A DNA stretch of 64,000 nucleotides. It comes from Verrucomicrobiota bacterium. Its GTDB lineage: Bacteria; Verrucomicrobiota; Verrucomicrobiia; Limisphaerales; J093. The number at the start of each line of letters is the position of its first letter. Positions within the stretch are counted from its first letter, which is position 1. The DNA lies in the NCBI GenBank assembly GCA_029556615.1, contig JAKQDD010000113.1, positions 124,001 to 188,000 of the forward strand, read 5' to 3'. Below are positions 25,931-34,171 of the stretch, piece by piece. The notes under the pieces are model-generated. The model saw only the letters and a list, made by a program, of their open reading frames with translations. It was not told the origin of the DNA and did not search any database. The position numbers and the translations under genes are program-made.

Positions 25931-26710
25931 TCCCGGGAGGGGAGCCGGCGGCGTCACCCACCAGGAAGACAGGGTGCACGCCCGCCAAGCCGCTAATGGC
26001 CACCGGACCCCAGGGGGTGAACGCGACCTGGCCGGCCAACGCCCTCGCCGTGCCCGGCCCCACCACCACGCGGTTCTCGATCGCCAACTTGGTCAGCCGC
26101 GAGGCGAAGTGCACGCACGCTCCCGCCACGGTGTACAGATGGCGCTGCTCCGGGCCCAGATCACCCGCCAACGCTTCGCCCGTCTCGATGCCGATGTGTA
26201 CGTCGAAAGCCGCGGCCGGCCGTTCACGGCGGTAACTGGCGAGCAGCGTCAGAAATCGACTGCCCGCCTCGACGGCGCGCCAGGGGTGGTCCGCGAGCGG
26301 CATGTTCTTGTGCGCCACCATGCGCAGGTGCGTGCCCGCGTCATCGGCAAGGAAGACACACCCCATCGGCCGCAGTGCCAGCCCCGGCAGCCCGAGGATC
26401 AAACCCAGGGCCTCAGGCACTACTTCCGCCAGGGACCGGTCCTTCAGTCCAAGCGCCGTGATTGCGGTCAACACCGCGTGCCGGCGGCGGCTCAAGCTGA
26501 CGTCGGCGCCGATCCGAAGGCGCGTCGGAACCAGGCTCGGCAGACCAACGACAGCGCACACGCCAACGCCTCGTTGAACGTGACCGCCTTGGGGAGAGTG
26601 GCGACGGCCTCGCACAACATCGCGTTCACCTGCTTCAGGTCGCCCAGAGCCGCGTCGCTGTCGGCACCCTTTCTTTCGCTGCTGACCCGACCGTGAACCT
26701 TGCGCGCCAT
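25914..26710 (-). pseudogene. Decayed GAF-class III nucleotidyl cyclase gene
   Basis: Two minus-strand frames hold pieces of one gene. The 5' piece (ATG at 26710, MARKVHGRVSSERKG…) ends at a stop at 26492. The rest continues in another frame (25914..26615) with a GAF-like stretch 'GCVFLADDAGTHLRMVAHKN' and then the C-terminal half of a cyclase homology domain ('HIGIETGEALAGDLG', 'LYTVAGACVHFASRLTKLA'). The N-terminal half of the cyclase domain, which carries the metal-binding Asp residues, is missing between these. I infer a frameshift near 26500-26560 plus an internal deletion, so no enzyme activity is expected. Confidence 0.65.
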
Positions 26711-26878
26711 GCCGCTAGCATTATCCTGCCTTGAACACAGCGTCAATGCCTTCAGTGGGCCCTACCGTTCCAGGCGTTCCCCCCTTCGGCGTTGCATCGC
26801 CAATCCAGTGCGCAGCACGAGGTTCGTGCTCTTGCTCCTGCTTTTGTCCTGCTGCCACTTGTCGTCGGATGATCAGAA

Positions 26879-27000
26879 AAAGCGGCAGGGGGCTGCCGCA
26901 CTCCAAAAACTGGCGTCCGCGCCGACCGCCCTTCGTCCCGCGCGGGAGCGTCGTGGAGTGCGGTGCCGCGCCCCAAGCGGCACCGCTTTCGAGCGGGCCT
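26879..27000. repeat. Dispersed multi-hairpin repeat family II, copy 2
   Basis: Same two perfect hairpins as at 480-600: GCGGCAG-GGGG-CTGCCGC (26882-26899) and GCGGTGCCGC-7 nt-GCGGCACCGC (26960-26986), with the CACTCC/GGAGTG outer pairing. The centre differs while the arms are conserved, as expected if structure matters. It lies in the 419-bp gap 26711-27129, in which I see no gene. Confidence 0.8.
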
Positions 27001-27089
27001 AGCCCCGGAGGACACCGCCGCGGGCCTTGGCCCAGACGGCTTGCCCCAGGCGCAGTCCAAGGGACGGGCGTTGGGGGATCGAGTCGAGC

Positions 27090-27109
27090 CCGGAAATCCT
27101 TGCACCGGT
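27090..27109 (+). repeat. 20-bp exact repeat, copy 1
   Basis: CCGGAAATCCTTGCACCGGT, repeated exactly in inverted orientation at 34110-34129. The ends CCGG/ACCGGT are partly palindromic. It lies 21 bp downstream of the thioredoxin gene's stop codon. Confidence 0.6.
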
Positions 27110-27129
27110 GCTTCGGTGAGATTCTCAGG

Positions 27130-27555
27130 CTAATCCAGGGCGGCGTTGATTCCCGAGATCAAGACGTCGGCTTTTGTAAGGCCCACGAACTGCTTGGTCG
27201 GCTTCCCGTCCTTGAACACAATCAACGTGGGAATGGCGCTGACGGCAAACCGCTTCGCGATGTTCGGTGCCTTATCAACATCCAGTTTGGCGACCTTGGC
27301 TTTCCCCTCCACTCGGCTTGCGACTTGCTCGACAATGGGGCCCTGGGTCCTGCAGGGGCCGCACCACGTCGCCCAAAAATCCACCAGAACCACCCCCTTC
27401 TGAACCTCGGCATCGAAATTGGACTCGTCCAGGGCAGGAACGGGCGACGAAGCCGTGGCGTTGACGTCCCCTCCAGTGGCTTCATGCCGCGTGCAACCCA
27501 TGGGCAGCACGGCTGCGAGCGCCACAACGCTGATCAGGATGGGCATCAGCTTCAT
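27130..27555 (-). CDS. Thioredoxin-domain lipoprotein
   Basis: 141 aa from the ATG at 27555, preceded by a good Shine-Dalgarno (AGAGGAG, 7 nt upstream); upstream residues in the ORF track are read-through. The lipoprotein signal ends VLPMGC (Cys 21). After a short linker comes a complete thioredoxin fold with active site WCGPC (64-68), 'VAKLDVDKAPNIAKRFAV', the cis-Pro loop SAIPTLIVF and the C-terminal 'VGLTKADVLISGIN'. It should be a membrane-tethered periplasmic disulfide reductase/oxidase. The neighbouring cytochrome and Cys-rich secreted proteins are possible clients, but no operon partner is evident. Confidence 0.93.
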   Translation of the reverse strand: MKLMPILISVVALAAVLPMGCTRHEATGGDVNATASSPVPALDESNFDAEVQKGVVLVDFWATWCGPCRTQGPIVEQVASRVEGKAKVAKLDVDKAPNIAKRFAVSAIPTLIVFKDGKPTKQFVGLTKADVLISGINAALD

Positions 27556-27937
27556 CGTTGCTCCTCTCAAACCGGTATCCGGCGATCGACGTGACGCCGT
27601 CTCGTGCTTCATCCGGCAATGTGCCACGTGCCCCCTGCCTTGTCCAATTCGCGGCTGCTCCAGGAGAAACTCATGACGTGGCCCATGCCTTGGGTCGGGC
27701 CGACTACTCGGCCTTCGGCACGACGGACAATCGCACTCCGCAGATTGGCCGGCTCGGTCGCGTGGGCATGACGTTTTGCAGCTTCGACGCCAATTCCTGA
27801 GTCCGGATGGACGACTCCCGGACTGCAACGCGCCGCACAGCCCGGTTCAATCCCCGCCCGAAGACACATGAATCCGTTGTCACAGTCAACGCACTCCCTC
27901 CAGGCGGGCCCGGAGGCGTGGCGACCTCCCCTCCTGA
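27556..27937. other. Gene-poor stretch
   Basis: 382 bp upstream of the thioredoxin gene. Apart from the thioredoxin ribosome binding site at its left end I see no convincing gene, repeat or terminator. The 61-111 aa ORF-track frames here have no recognisable protein character. Confidence 0.5.
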
Positions 27938-28213
27938 ACCTCATTCACGGCCAAGCCGCGGCCAGCGCCCGCGGCTGCATTAGACATCGATGTTTGCGAC
28001 ACCTTGATGTCCGATGACCGTTTCGTCTTCCGAAATGAGCGCATCAACCTCGAGACGACGCTTCGAGAGTTGACGGAGGGATTCGAGTTCTCGCCCAAGC
28101 TCTGGCAGGATGCCTGCCTGGCGGCCTTTGCCATGACCGCCGGCCTTGGGTTAGTGACGTTTGACAGCGGGTTCTGCAAGTTCAGAGGCCTGCAGTGCCT
28201 GGTGCTCCGCTAG
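27938..28213 (+). pseudogene. N-terminally truncated VapC-like PIN-domain toxin
   Basis: The open frame runs from after a TGA at 27935 to the TAG at 28211-28213. The translation ends 'FSPKLWQDACLAAFAMTAGL' then 'LVTFDSGF', matching the second half of PIN-domain VapC ribonucleases, where WxDAYLAAFA and VTFDxGF carry the conserved acidic residues. The N-terminal half with the first catalytic Asp is absent, and no VapB antitoxin ORF is visible upstream. The ORF track starts it at a TTG. A remnant toxin is the best reading. Confidence 0.65.
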
Positions 28214-28276
28214 CCGGGCCAAGATCGCGATTGCCTGGCATCCGGCGCGGGTCCAACATTGCCCGCGAACACAACC

Positions 28277-29719
28277 ATGAACCCCCATTCCATCACCCGA
28301 CGTTCCTTTCTGGGCACCGCGGCGGCCGGTTGCGCCTGGTGCGCCTCGCAAGCCTTCTCCCCCTGGTCCTTCGCGGCCGGCGCCGAGCGTTTCCCCGCGC
28401 TCCCGCCCGTCAGGATTCACAAGCTCTATGTCGGCCGGACCGGCGACATGTACCTCGCTCATCCGACCGAGGAGCTGGCCCGGTTCGAACAGTATTTCTC
28501 CGACCTCGAACGGAAGCTGGGGGACGTGCAGTTCGTCGGCGGCGAGATGATCCCGCCGGTCGAGGTCGAGACGCTGGCCGCCAAGGTCCGCGACGCGGAC
28601 GGCCTTGTGATCATCCATCTTTCCGGGCATGGCGGCGAACCGCCCGTGCTCGGCCGGCTCATCGACGTCGGTCTGCCCACCGTTCTCTTCTCCCAGCCTT
28701 TCAGCGGCCATCACTGGATGTACTTCCCCCAGTGGCATCGCCAGGGCAAGAACGTCATCCTCATCCCTAGCAGCGATTGGAAGGAACTCGACCGCGCCGT
28801 CGGCCTGCTCCGCGTGCCTGCCTCGCTGAAGAAGACGCGGATCATCGCCTGGGGCAAACCCCAGGGGACGGCTTTGGCCTGCTCCGCCGAGAAGATCCGG
28901 GAGCGCTTTGGCGCCGAGTTGGTCTCCGTGAGCAACGAGCGCGTCCAGGAGATCTACAAGAGCATCGATCCCAAGGCGGCCGAGGCCGAGGCCGAGGCCT
29001 ATTGGCTGACCCAGGCCCGGCGGATCGTCGAGCCCGGCCGGGCCGAGATCATCGCCTCCGCCCAATTGTTTTTGGCGCTCAAGGAGCTCATGGCCCAGGA
29101 GCGCGCCCAGGCGGTGGCCAGTTCGCACTGCATGGGCACGCCGCGCGGATGCCTGGCGTTCAGCAAGCTCAACGACCTCGGCTTCGTGGGCGCCTGCGAG
29201 GGCGACATGGACTCGACCCTCACCATGTTGATCTTCGCCTATGCGTTCCATGTGCCCGGCTTCATCAGCGACCCGGTCATCGACAAGGCGAAGGGCGCCA
29301 TGGTCCATTTCCATTGCACCTCGGCGACCCGGATGGACGGGCCGCAGGGGAAGCGCCTCCCGTTCACGATCCGCACCCAGACCGACAGCCGCGGCGGCGT
29401 GGCGCTCGAGGTCGAAAACCGGGTCGGGCAGGTTGTCACCTGCGCCAAACTGGTGAACCTCGACACCATGCTCCTCACCCCGGGCCGGATCCTCGAGACC
29501 AGCACCAGCCCGCTGGCTTGCCGGACCCAATTCGCCCAGGCGGTGCCGAACGCCCGCAACCTGTTCCTCAACTGGGGCGAGAACGTCATCCAGGGCGACA
29601 TGATGACCCTCCTTCATCGCGTGGTGTTCTACGGCGATCATGCGGAGGCGATCCGTGAACTGGGCGATCTCATGGGGTTCAAGGTGATCGAGGAAGGCGG
29701 CACGACGCAGCAAGCGTAG
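28277..29719 (+). CDS. Tat-exported protein resembling L-fucose/L-arabinose isomerase fold
   Basis: 480 aa from the ATG at 28277, which places the twin-arginine signal (SITRRSFLGTAAAGCAWCAS) at the N-terminus; the ORF track starts six codons earlier. The first domain has alternating strands ('ADGLVIIHLSGHGGEPP', 'GLPTVLFSQPFSGHHWMYFP'). The second has 'SSHCMGTPRGCLAFSKLND', 'GACEGDMDSTLTMLI' and 'MVHFHCTSATRMDG', which recall the C-terminal half of fucose/arabinose isomerase-like proteins, where Glu/Asp bind metal. Export is unusual for an isomerase, so its chemistry may differ. It is followed 49 bp later by the GxGYxYP gene, a likely partner. Confidence 0.75.
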   Translation: MNPHSITRRSFLGTAAAGCAWCASQAFSPWSFAAGAERFPALPPVRIHKLYVGRTGDMYLAHPTEELARFEQYFSDLERKLGDVQFVGGEMIPPVEVETLAAKVRDADGLVIIHLSGHGGEPPVLGRLIDVGLPTVLFSQPFSGHHWMYFPQWHRQGKNVILIPSSDWKELDRAVGLLRVPASLKKTRIIAWGKPQGTALACSAEKIRERFGAELVSVSNERVQEIYKSIDPKAAEAEAEAYWLTQARRIVEPGRAEIIASAQLFLALKELMAQERAQAVASSHCMGTPRGCLAFSKLNDLGFVGACEGDMDSTLTMLIFAYAFHVPGFISDPVIDKAKGAMVHFHCTSATRMDGPQGKRLPFTIRTQTDSRGGVALEVENRVGQVVTCAKLVNLDTMLLTPGRILETSTSPLACRTQFAQAVPNARNLFLNWGENVIQGDMMTLLHRVVFYGDHAEAIRELGDLMGFKVIEEGGTTQQA

Positions 29720-29768
29720 CGATCGATTCTGCTTTGCGTGCGGCGAGAGGCTCTCCAAGCTCCCGGGC

Positions 29769-32615
29769 ATGCGGCACGAACAGCACCGGGGCGGATGGCG
29801 GGCAGCAACTCGCATGGCGGCCTGCCTCGGGCCGTTGGCGTTGGCGTGGTGGGCGTTGCTGGCGCTGGTCCCGGCCGGCGTGCGGCTGCAGGCTGCGGAG
29901 GTCAATGCCCCCATGGTTGTTTACGATCTCACCCCGCTGTTCTCCCTCGATCTCGCCGATGACGCCCAGCGACGCCGGTTCTGGGACGAGACGCATCTGG
30001 TGGTTTCCCTGCAGGGCCTGGTGAATCGGGAGAAACCGCGGCTGTTCCTGCGGTACCTGGCGGAGCCGGACGATTTCTGGTGGCGTGAAATGACGCGGCC
30101 GGGCGGCTGGCTCGAGGGCCGGGAGATCGTCCGGGTCACCGGAATCGCGGAACTGCTCGAGCGATTCCGCACGGACTATCGCGGCGCGGTGGTATGGGAC
30201 GAACGCGTGCCGGCCACGTCCAATCTGGCGTCAACGATCGCGGGCTGCGAGCGCCTGCTCTGCGTGCGTTATGACGAGCGGGAGGGGTCGCTGTATCAAC
30301 GGTGCGTCGGGGACGGACGGCCGCTCGAAGCGATGATCCGGCTCTTGGCAGCCGATGGCTCGCCGCTGTTCACCGGCCGCGGCCGAGTTCCCGGGACTGA
30401 CCTCGAATCGTCGGGAAGCGCCAAGAACGATGCCTATCGCTGGTTGATCCGGCATTATGTCGAAAGCGGAAAGGCCAATCCGCAACGCATGGGGTACTAC
30501 CTCGATGCCGACTGGTTTCGCAGCTGGAAGGCCGCCGCGCCCGAGAACCACACGCTGGTGAATCACGATTTCGTGATTGCCCATCGCGGGGTGCTGTTCG
30601 ACTTGAACGCCTGGGACGATGAGGCGTGCGTCGACGATCCCGGCCAGGCCCCGGGTACCGACCTGGCAACGCTGAAGCAACTCCTCCATGCGGCTTGCGA
30701 CCGGCTCCGCGGTTCGGGCATGATCCACGTCGCCGGGTTTGTCCCCTGGGCCTACAAATACACCACCCACGGCCGGGCGGGCGGCAAACACGCCGAGGTC
30801 CCGACCGAATGGCGGTTTGCCGAGGTGCTTTCCTGTTTCAATGCCTACCTGGACGCCGACGCCCTTGGCTTGGGCGCGATGGCGAACGCGTCGTTCTACC
30901 AGCACTACCCGCTGGCCGCACGCTATCCGCAGAATCCACGCCCCACCCGGGCGGACCTGGTCGCGCGCGGCCTGCTGGATGCCGCAGGCAAGGTCGTGCC
31001 CCGGGCGTACGTGGCGCATTACGTCGGCGACTATGATGCGGCAGCGTGGTTGTATCGGGAGCTGCCGCGGATGTGGCGCGACCCTGCCCGGGGGCGGACA
31101 CCGCTCTCGTGGGCGTTCAATCCGAACCTGAGCGAGCGGTTTCCCGTCGGGATGGCCTGGGCGCGCGCCCACCGGTCCACCAACGATTGGTTTGTGGCGG
31201 GCGATTCCGGGGCGGGCTACTTGAACCCGGGCTATGTGACCCCGCCGCGGCCGCACTCGGGATTGCCGTCCGGCCTCGAGACCTGGGAGCGCCATTGCCG
31301 TCGGTTCTATGAGCAATGGGACCTGACGATCACGGGGTTCATCATCGACGGCTATGCGCGGGGACTGTCACCGGAAGGCCTGGATGCCTACGCGCGATTC
31401 TCCCCGGACGGCATCGTGGCCCAGAAGATCCCCCCCCAGGGCATTCACCGGGGAATGCCGTTCCTGCGGATGGCGACGGATCTCTCCGGCAGTCCGGCTG
31501 AGGCGGCTTCGAGGATTGCGGAGCTGGGCCGGGGAACGCCCCCGCGGTTCGTGGTCTGCAGATCGATCCTGCAGACGCCGGCGTGGTACGCGGCGGTGGG
31601 CGCCGAACTCGAGACACTGGCCGGCGAATCGGTCCGCGTGGTGGACCTGTACACGCTGATGGACCTGGTGAAAATCCACGAGGCGAAACCAGACCCGCAA
31701 TCCGCGGCCAACGCGCCCGCGGATCCGGAAACCCGCGGGAGCAACGACCCGCACACCGGCCTGGAGCTGATTCGTGACCCCGGCTTTGCGCAGGGTTTCA
31801 CAGTCCTGGCGCCGGCGGCTCCGGCTCGCGAGGTCGGCCGGTGGAAGAGTAACCGGGACGAGAAACCGCCCGTCTGGCAGATTGCCCAATGGAACAGCCG
31901 ACAGGCGTTCAGCAGACCGCCCTCCGATGCGGGCTTTCCGGGAGCCTGGTCGAACGCCGCCAAGTGGCTCGCGGTCAAGGCTTCGGAGCCCGGCGGCATG
32001 GTTCTCACCCTCGGCGTGGATTCCCGGGCCGAGTATCAGGACGGTCTGCGGCGATCGGCTTCCGAACCCTGGGTGCATTTACTGGTTCAGCAGGAGATCG
32101 TCTCCGCGCCGTCGATGGCCGAGACGAAGGCGTTGCGGCTGCGATTCAAAACCCGGTTGGTCGAGGCGGAGACCTTCCGGCCGGAGGGATACTCGCCGGG
32201 GCTGCATGCCGCGCAATACCAACTCGTCTTGACCTTGAACAACACCCGGCCTTCCTCGGCGGGTCACGGGGATTTCCTCTGGTTTGTCGTGCCCCTGTAC
32301 GACGACCGCCACGCGGTGCCGCCAGAATATGTGGCACAGGACTTCGCCGTGAGCGCCGGAAAGCTCATTTATAATCCCGGTCTTGTGGCCTTCTCGAGCC
32401 AGCGGGTTCAACGGAGCCAGTGGCTCGAGGTGGACTGTGACGTGCGGCCCTTGCTCGAAAAAGCCCTCGAGACGGCCTGGGCCAAGGGTTACCTGCGAGG
32501 TTCAACAGAACGTGCCGACTACCGCGTTGCCAGCTTGAACCTCGGCTGGGAAGTGCCCGGACTCAACCGCGTCGCCATGGACCTGCGCGACCTCAGCCTG
32601 CGCGCCCTCCGGTAG
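29769..32615 (+). CDS. GxGYxYP-family putative glycoside hydrolase, secreted
   Basis: 948 aa. A signal peptide follows a basic start (MRHEQHRGGWRAATRMAACLGPLALAWWALLALVPAG). An N-terminal GxGYxY_N-type domain ('VYDLTPLFSLDLADD', 'VVSLQGLVNREKPRLFLRYL') leads to the central barrel-like domain with the naming motif, here GAGYLNPGYV (residues ~480), where the usual second Tyr is Asn. 'GFIIDGYARGLSPEGLDAYA' and 'GIVAQKIPPQGIHRGMPFLR' belong to the same domain. A C-terminal jelly-roll-like extension (~660-948) is present. The family is a predicted glycosidase of unknown specificity. It is probably co-transcribed with the Tat isomerase-like gene upstream. Confidence 0.85.
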   Translation: MRHEQHRGGWRAATRMAACLGPLALAWWALLALVPAGVRLQAAEVNAPMVVYDLTPLFSLDLADDAQRRRFWDETHLVVSLQGLVNREKPRLFLRYLAEPDDFWWREMTRPGGWLEGREIVRVTGIAELLERFRTDYRGAVVWDERVPATSNLASTIAGCERLLCVRYDEREGSLYQRCVGDGRPLEAMIRLLAADGSPLFTGRGRVPGTDLESSGSAKNDAYRWLIRHYVESGKANPQRMGYYLDADWFRSWKAAAPENHTLVNHDFVIAHRGVLFDLNAWDDEACVDDPGQAPGTDLATLKQLLHAACDRLRGSGMIHVAGFVPWAYKYTTHGRAGGKHAEVPTEWRFAEVLSCFNAYLDADALGLGAMANASFYQHYPLAARYPQNPRPTRADLVARGLLDAAGKVVPRAYVAHYVGDYDAAAWLYRELPRMWRDPARGRTPLSWAFNPNLSERFPVGMAWARAHRSTNDWFVAGDSGAGYLNPGYVTPPRPHSGLPSGLETWERHCRRFYEQWDLTITGFIIDGYARGLSPEGLDAYARFSPDGIVAQKIPPQGIHRGMPFLRMATDLSGSPAEAASRIAELGRGTPPRFVVCRSILQTPAWYAAVGAELETLAGESVRVVDLYTLMDLVKIHEAKPDPQSAANAPADPETRGSNDPHTGLELIRDPGFAQGFTVLAPAAPAREVGRWKSNRDEKPPVWQIAQWNSRQAFSRPPSDAGFPGAWSNAAKWLAVKASEPGGMVLTLGVDSRAEYQDGLRRSASEPWVHLLVQQEIVSAPSMAETKALRLRFKTRLVEAETFRPEGYSPGLHAAQYQLVLTLNNTRPSSAGHGDFLWFVVPLYDDRHAVPPEYVAQDFAVSAGKLIYNPGLVAFSSQRVQRSQWLEVDCDVRPLLEKALETAWAKGYLRGSTERADYRVASLNLGWEVPGLNRVAMDLRDLSLRALR

Positions 32616-32670
32616 GGAGACGGTGGTTTGTGCACGGCGGTCGCTGAATACGATCCCAGCCCCGCGAGCC

Positions 32671-32774
32671 AGTGCGCCAGTGCGCCAGTGCGCCAGTGCG
32701 CCAGTGCGTCAGTGCGCCAGTGCGTCAGTGCGCCAGTGCGTCAGTGCGCCAGTGCGTCGGTGCGCCAGGGCGAC
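32671..32774 (+). repeat. 8-bp tandem repeat array, about 12-13 units
   Basis: AGTGCGCC is repeated head to tail from 32671; the later half alternates AGTGCGCC with AGTGCGTC, and the final units decay to GGTGCGCC and AGGGCGAC. Because 8 is not a multiple of 3, all frames stay open and the ORF track shows artefactual 'RQCASAPV' proteins. It lies between the convergent ends of the GxGYxYP gene (32615) and NamZ (32833). Confidence 0.95.
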
Positions 32775-32832
32775 GGAGTGCCGACCGCAACAGTGGACGC
32801 CCCGGTTCTTCCCGCTCCCCGGCCGTGCAGCG

Positions 32833-34149
32833 TCATGGGGAGTACAGCAGATAGGCCTGTCGACGCTTCCGGAACTGCTCGAGGTCGGGCTCCCAGTTCG
32901 ACACGAGATAGCGCGCTGTCTTTCCCGCCTGGAGCGCCTTGCGCGTGGCATCCGTCCCGTTGACCTTGTCGAACATGGTGAAGGACTGCTTGCGCTTGAT
33001 AGCGTCGGCAAACAGATCGCGTCCGGCCAGTTTCTTGAACGCCTCGAGCGCGTAGAAGTTCAGCGCCACCAACGGCGCTTCAGCCGGCTTCGTCAACCGG
33101 AGTCGGACGCCCGACAGGCGTTTGCCCCGATAGAGACCCCGCGTGGGGGTGATGACCGCCGGCTCATACCGGAGACCCGGCAGCCCGTAGTCGTTCAGGA
33201 TTCGCGCCAGTCGCGCGCCATCGATCCAGGGTGCGGCCAGGTATTCGAACGGCCGATCCGTCCCCATTCCGATGCTTACGCCGCCGATTTCTCCCAACAG
33301 GCCCGTGGCCACCAGATGCAGCACCGTGGAGGCCCGGGGAACGTTCGGCGACGTCGCCACCCACGGCAATCCGGTGTCGTCCCACACCATCGACCGGCGC
33401 CAGCCGTGCATCGGCACCACCGTCAGCCGGCAGCGGTTGGTGATCCACCGCTCCCCCTCGATCATCCGGGCGAGCTCGCCACAGGTCATCCCGTACAGGT
33501 AAGGGATGTCCCATCGCCCGACAAACGACCGGAACTTCGGGTTCAGCATGGCGCCTTCGACGCGCTGGCCGCCGAGCGGGTTGGGCCGGTCGAGAACGAC
33601 GAACTCGACTCCTGCCTCGCCGCAGGCCTCCATGGCCAGCCCCATCGTGCTGATATACGTGTACGACCGGCAACCCGTGTCTTGGACGTCGTAGACCAGG
33701 ACGTCGATCCCCTTGAGCATCGCCCGCGTCGGCTTGCGCACCGGCCCGGGTCCGTACAACGAGTAGACGGGCAGCTTCGTCGTCGCATCCGTGCCGTTGG
33801 GAAACTCCCGGCCGGCCGGATGCTCCCCGCGCAGGCCGTGTTCGGGCGCGAACAACGCGACCAACCGGCAATCGGCCGCGCGCCGCAGCCGATCGATCGT
33901 CGAGCGGCCGTGGCGGTCAACGCCGGTGGCATTGGTCAGGAGGCCCACCCGCTTGCCTCGGAGCGGCCCGAACGTCCTGTCGGCCAACACCTCGCTGCCC
34001 AACCGGACCTCAGCTCCGCTTCCACACCACAGGAATGAGGCCGCCATCCATACTGCGGCCAGCGCCAGCACCCGGCTGTATCCCCCCAGCCCGGAAACCT
34101 CACAATAGAACCGGTGCAAGGATTTCCGGCCTTTCGAATTCTGGAACAT
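32833..34149 (-). CDS. namZ: NamZ-type exo-beta-N-acetylmuramidase (DUF1343)
   Basis: Full DUF1343 core: 'GKRVGLLTNATGVDRHGRST', 'LFAPEHGLRGEHPAG', 'VYDVQDTGCRSYTYISTMGL', 'DRPNPLGGQRVEG', 'GTDRPFEYLAAPWID' and the C-terminal 'ARYLVSNWEPDLEQFRKRRQ'. Known members remove terminal N-acetylmuramic acid from peptidoglycan fragments, so this may serve cell-wall recycling or scavenging. The N-terminal hydrophobic stretch (RVLALAAVWMAASFLWC) indicates export. The start is uncertain: ATG at 34149 gives a long basic leader, while GTG at 34071, preceded by GGGGGA, is an alternative. The 20-bp repeat lies inside the longer leader, which favours the shorter form. Confidence 0.9.
   Translation of the reverse strand: MFQNSKGRKSLHRFYCEVSGLGGYSRVLALAAVWMAASFLWCGSGAEVRLGSEVLADRTFGPLRGKRVGLLTNATGVDRHGRSTIDRLRRAADCRLVALFAPEHGLRGEHPAGREFPNGTDATTKLPVYSLYGPGPVRKPTRAMLKGIDVLVYDVQDTGCRSYTYISTMGLAMEACGEAGVEFVVLDRPNPLGGQRVEGAMLNPKFRSFVGRWDIPYLYGMTCGELARMIEGERWITNRCRLTVVPMHGWRRSMVWDDTGLPWVATSPNVPRASTVLHLVATGLLGEIGGVSIGMGTDRPFEYLAAPWIDGARLARILNDYGLPGLRYEPAVITPTRGLYRGKRLSGVRLRLTKPAEAPLVALNFYALEAFKKLAGRDLFADAIKRKQSFTMFDKVNGTDATRKALQAGKTARYLVSNWEPDLEQFRKRRQAYLLYSP
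34110..34129 (-). repeat. 20-bp exact repeat, copy 2
   Basis: ACCGGTGCAAGGATTTCCGG, the exact reverse complement of 27090-27109. It lies inside the proposed N-terminal extension of namZ. Confidence 0.6.
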
Positions 34150-34171
34150 CAGGTCAGCAGGCCGCGTCAGG

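Noticed and set aside
32671-32774. CRISPR array
   Set aside because: Units are 8 bp and contiguous with no spacers.
32623-34038. 471-aa plus-strand ORF beginning in the tandem array
   Set aside because: 8-bp repeat keeps all frames open and the rest is antisense to namZ.
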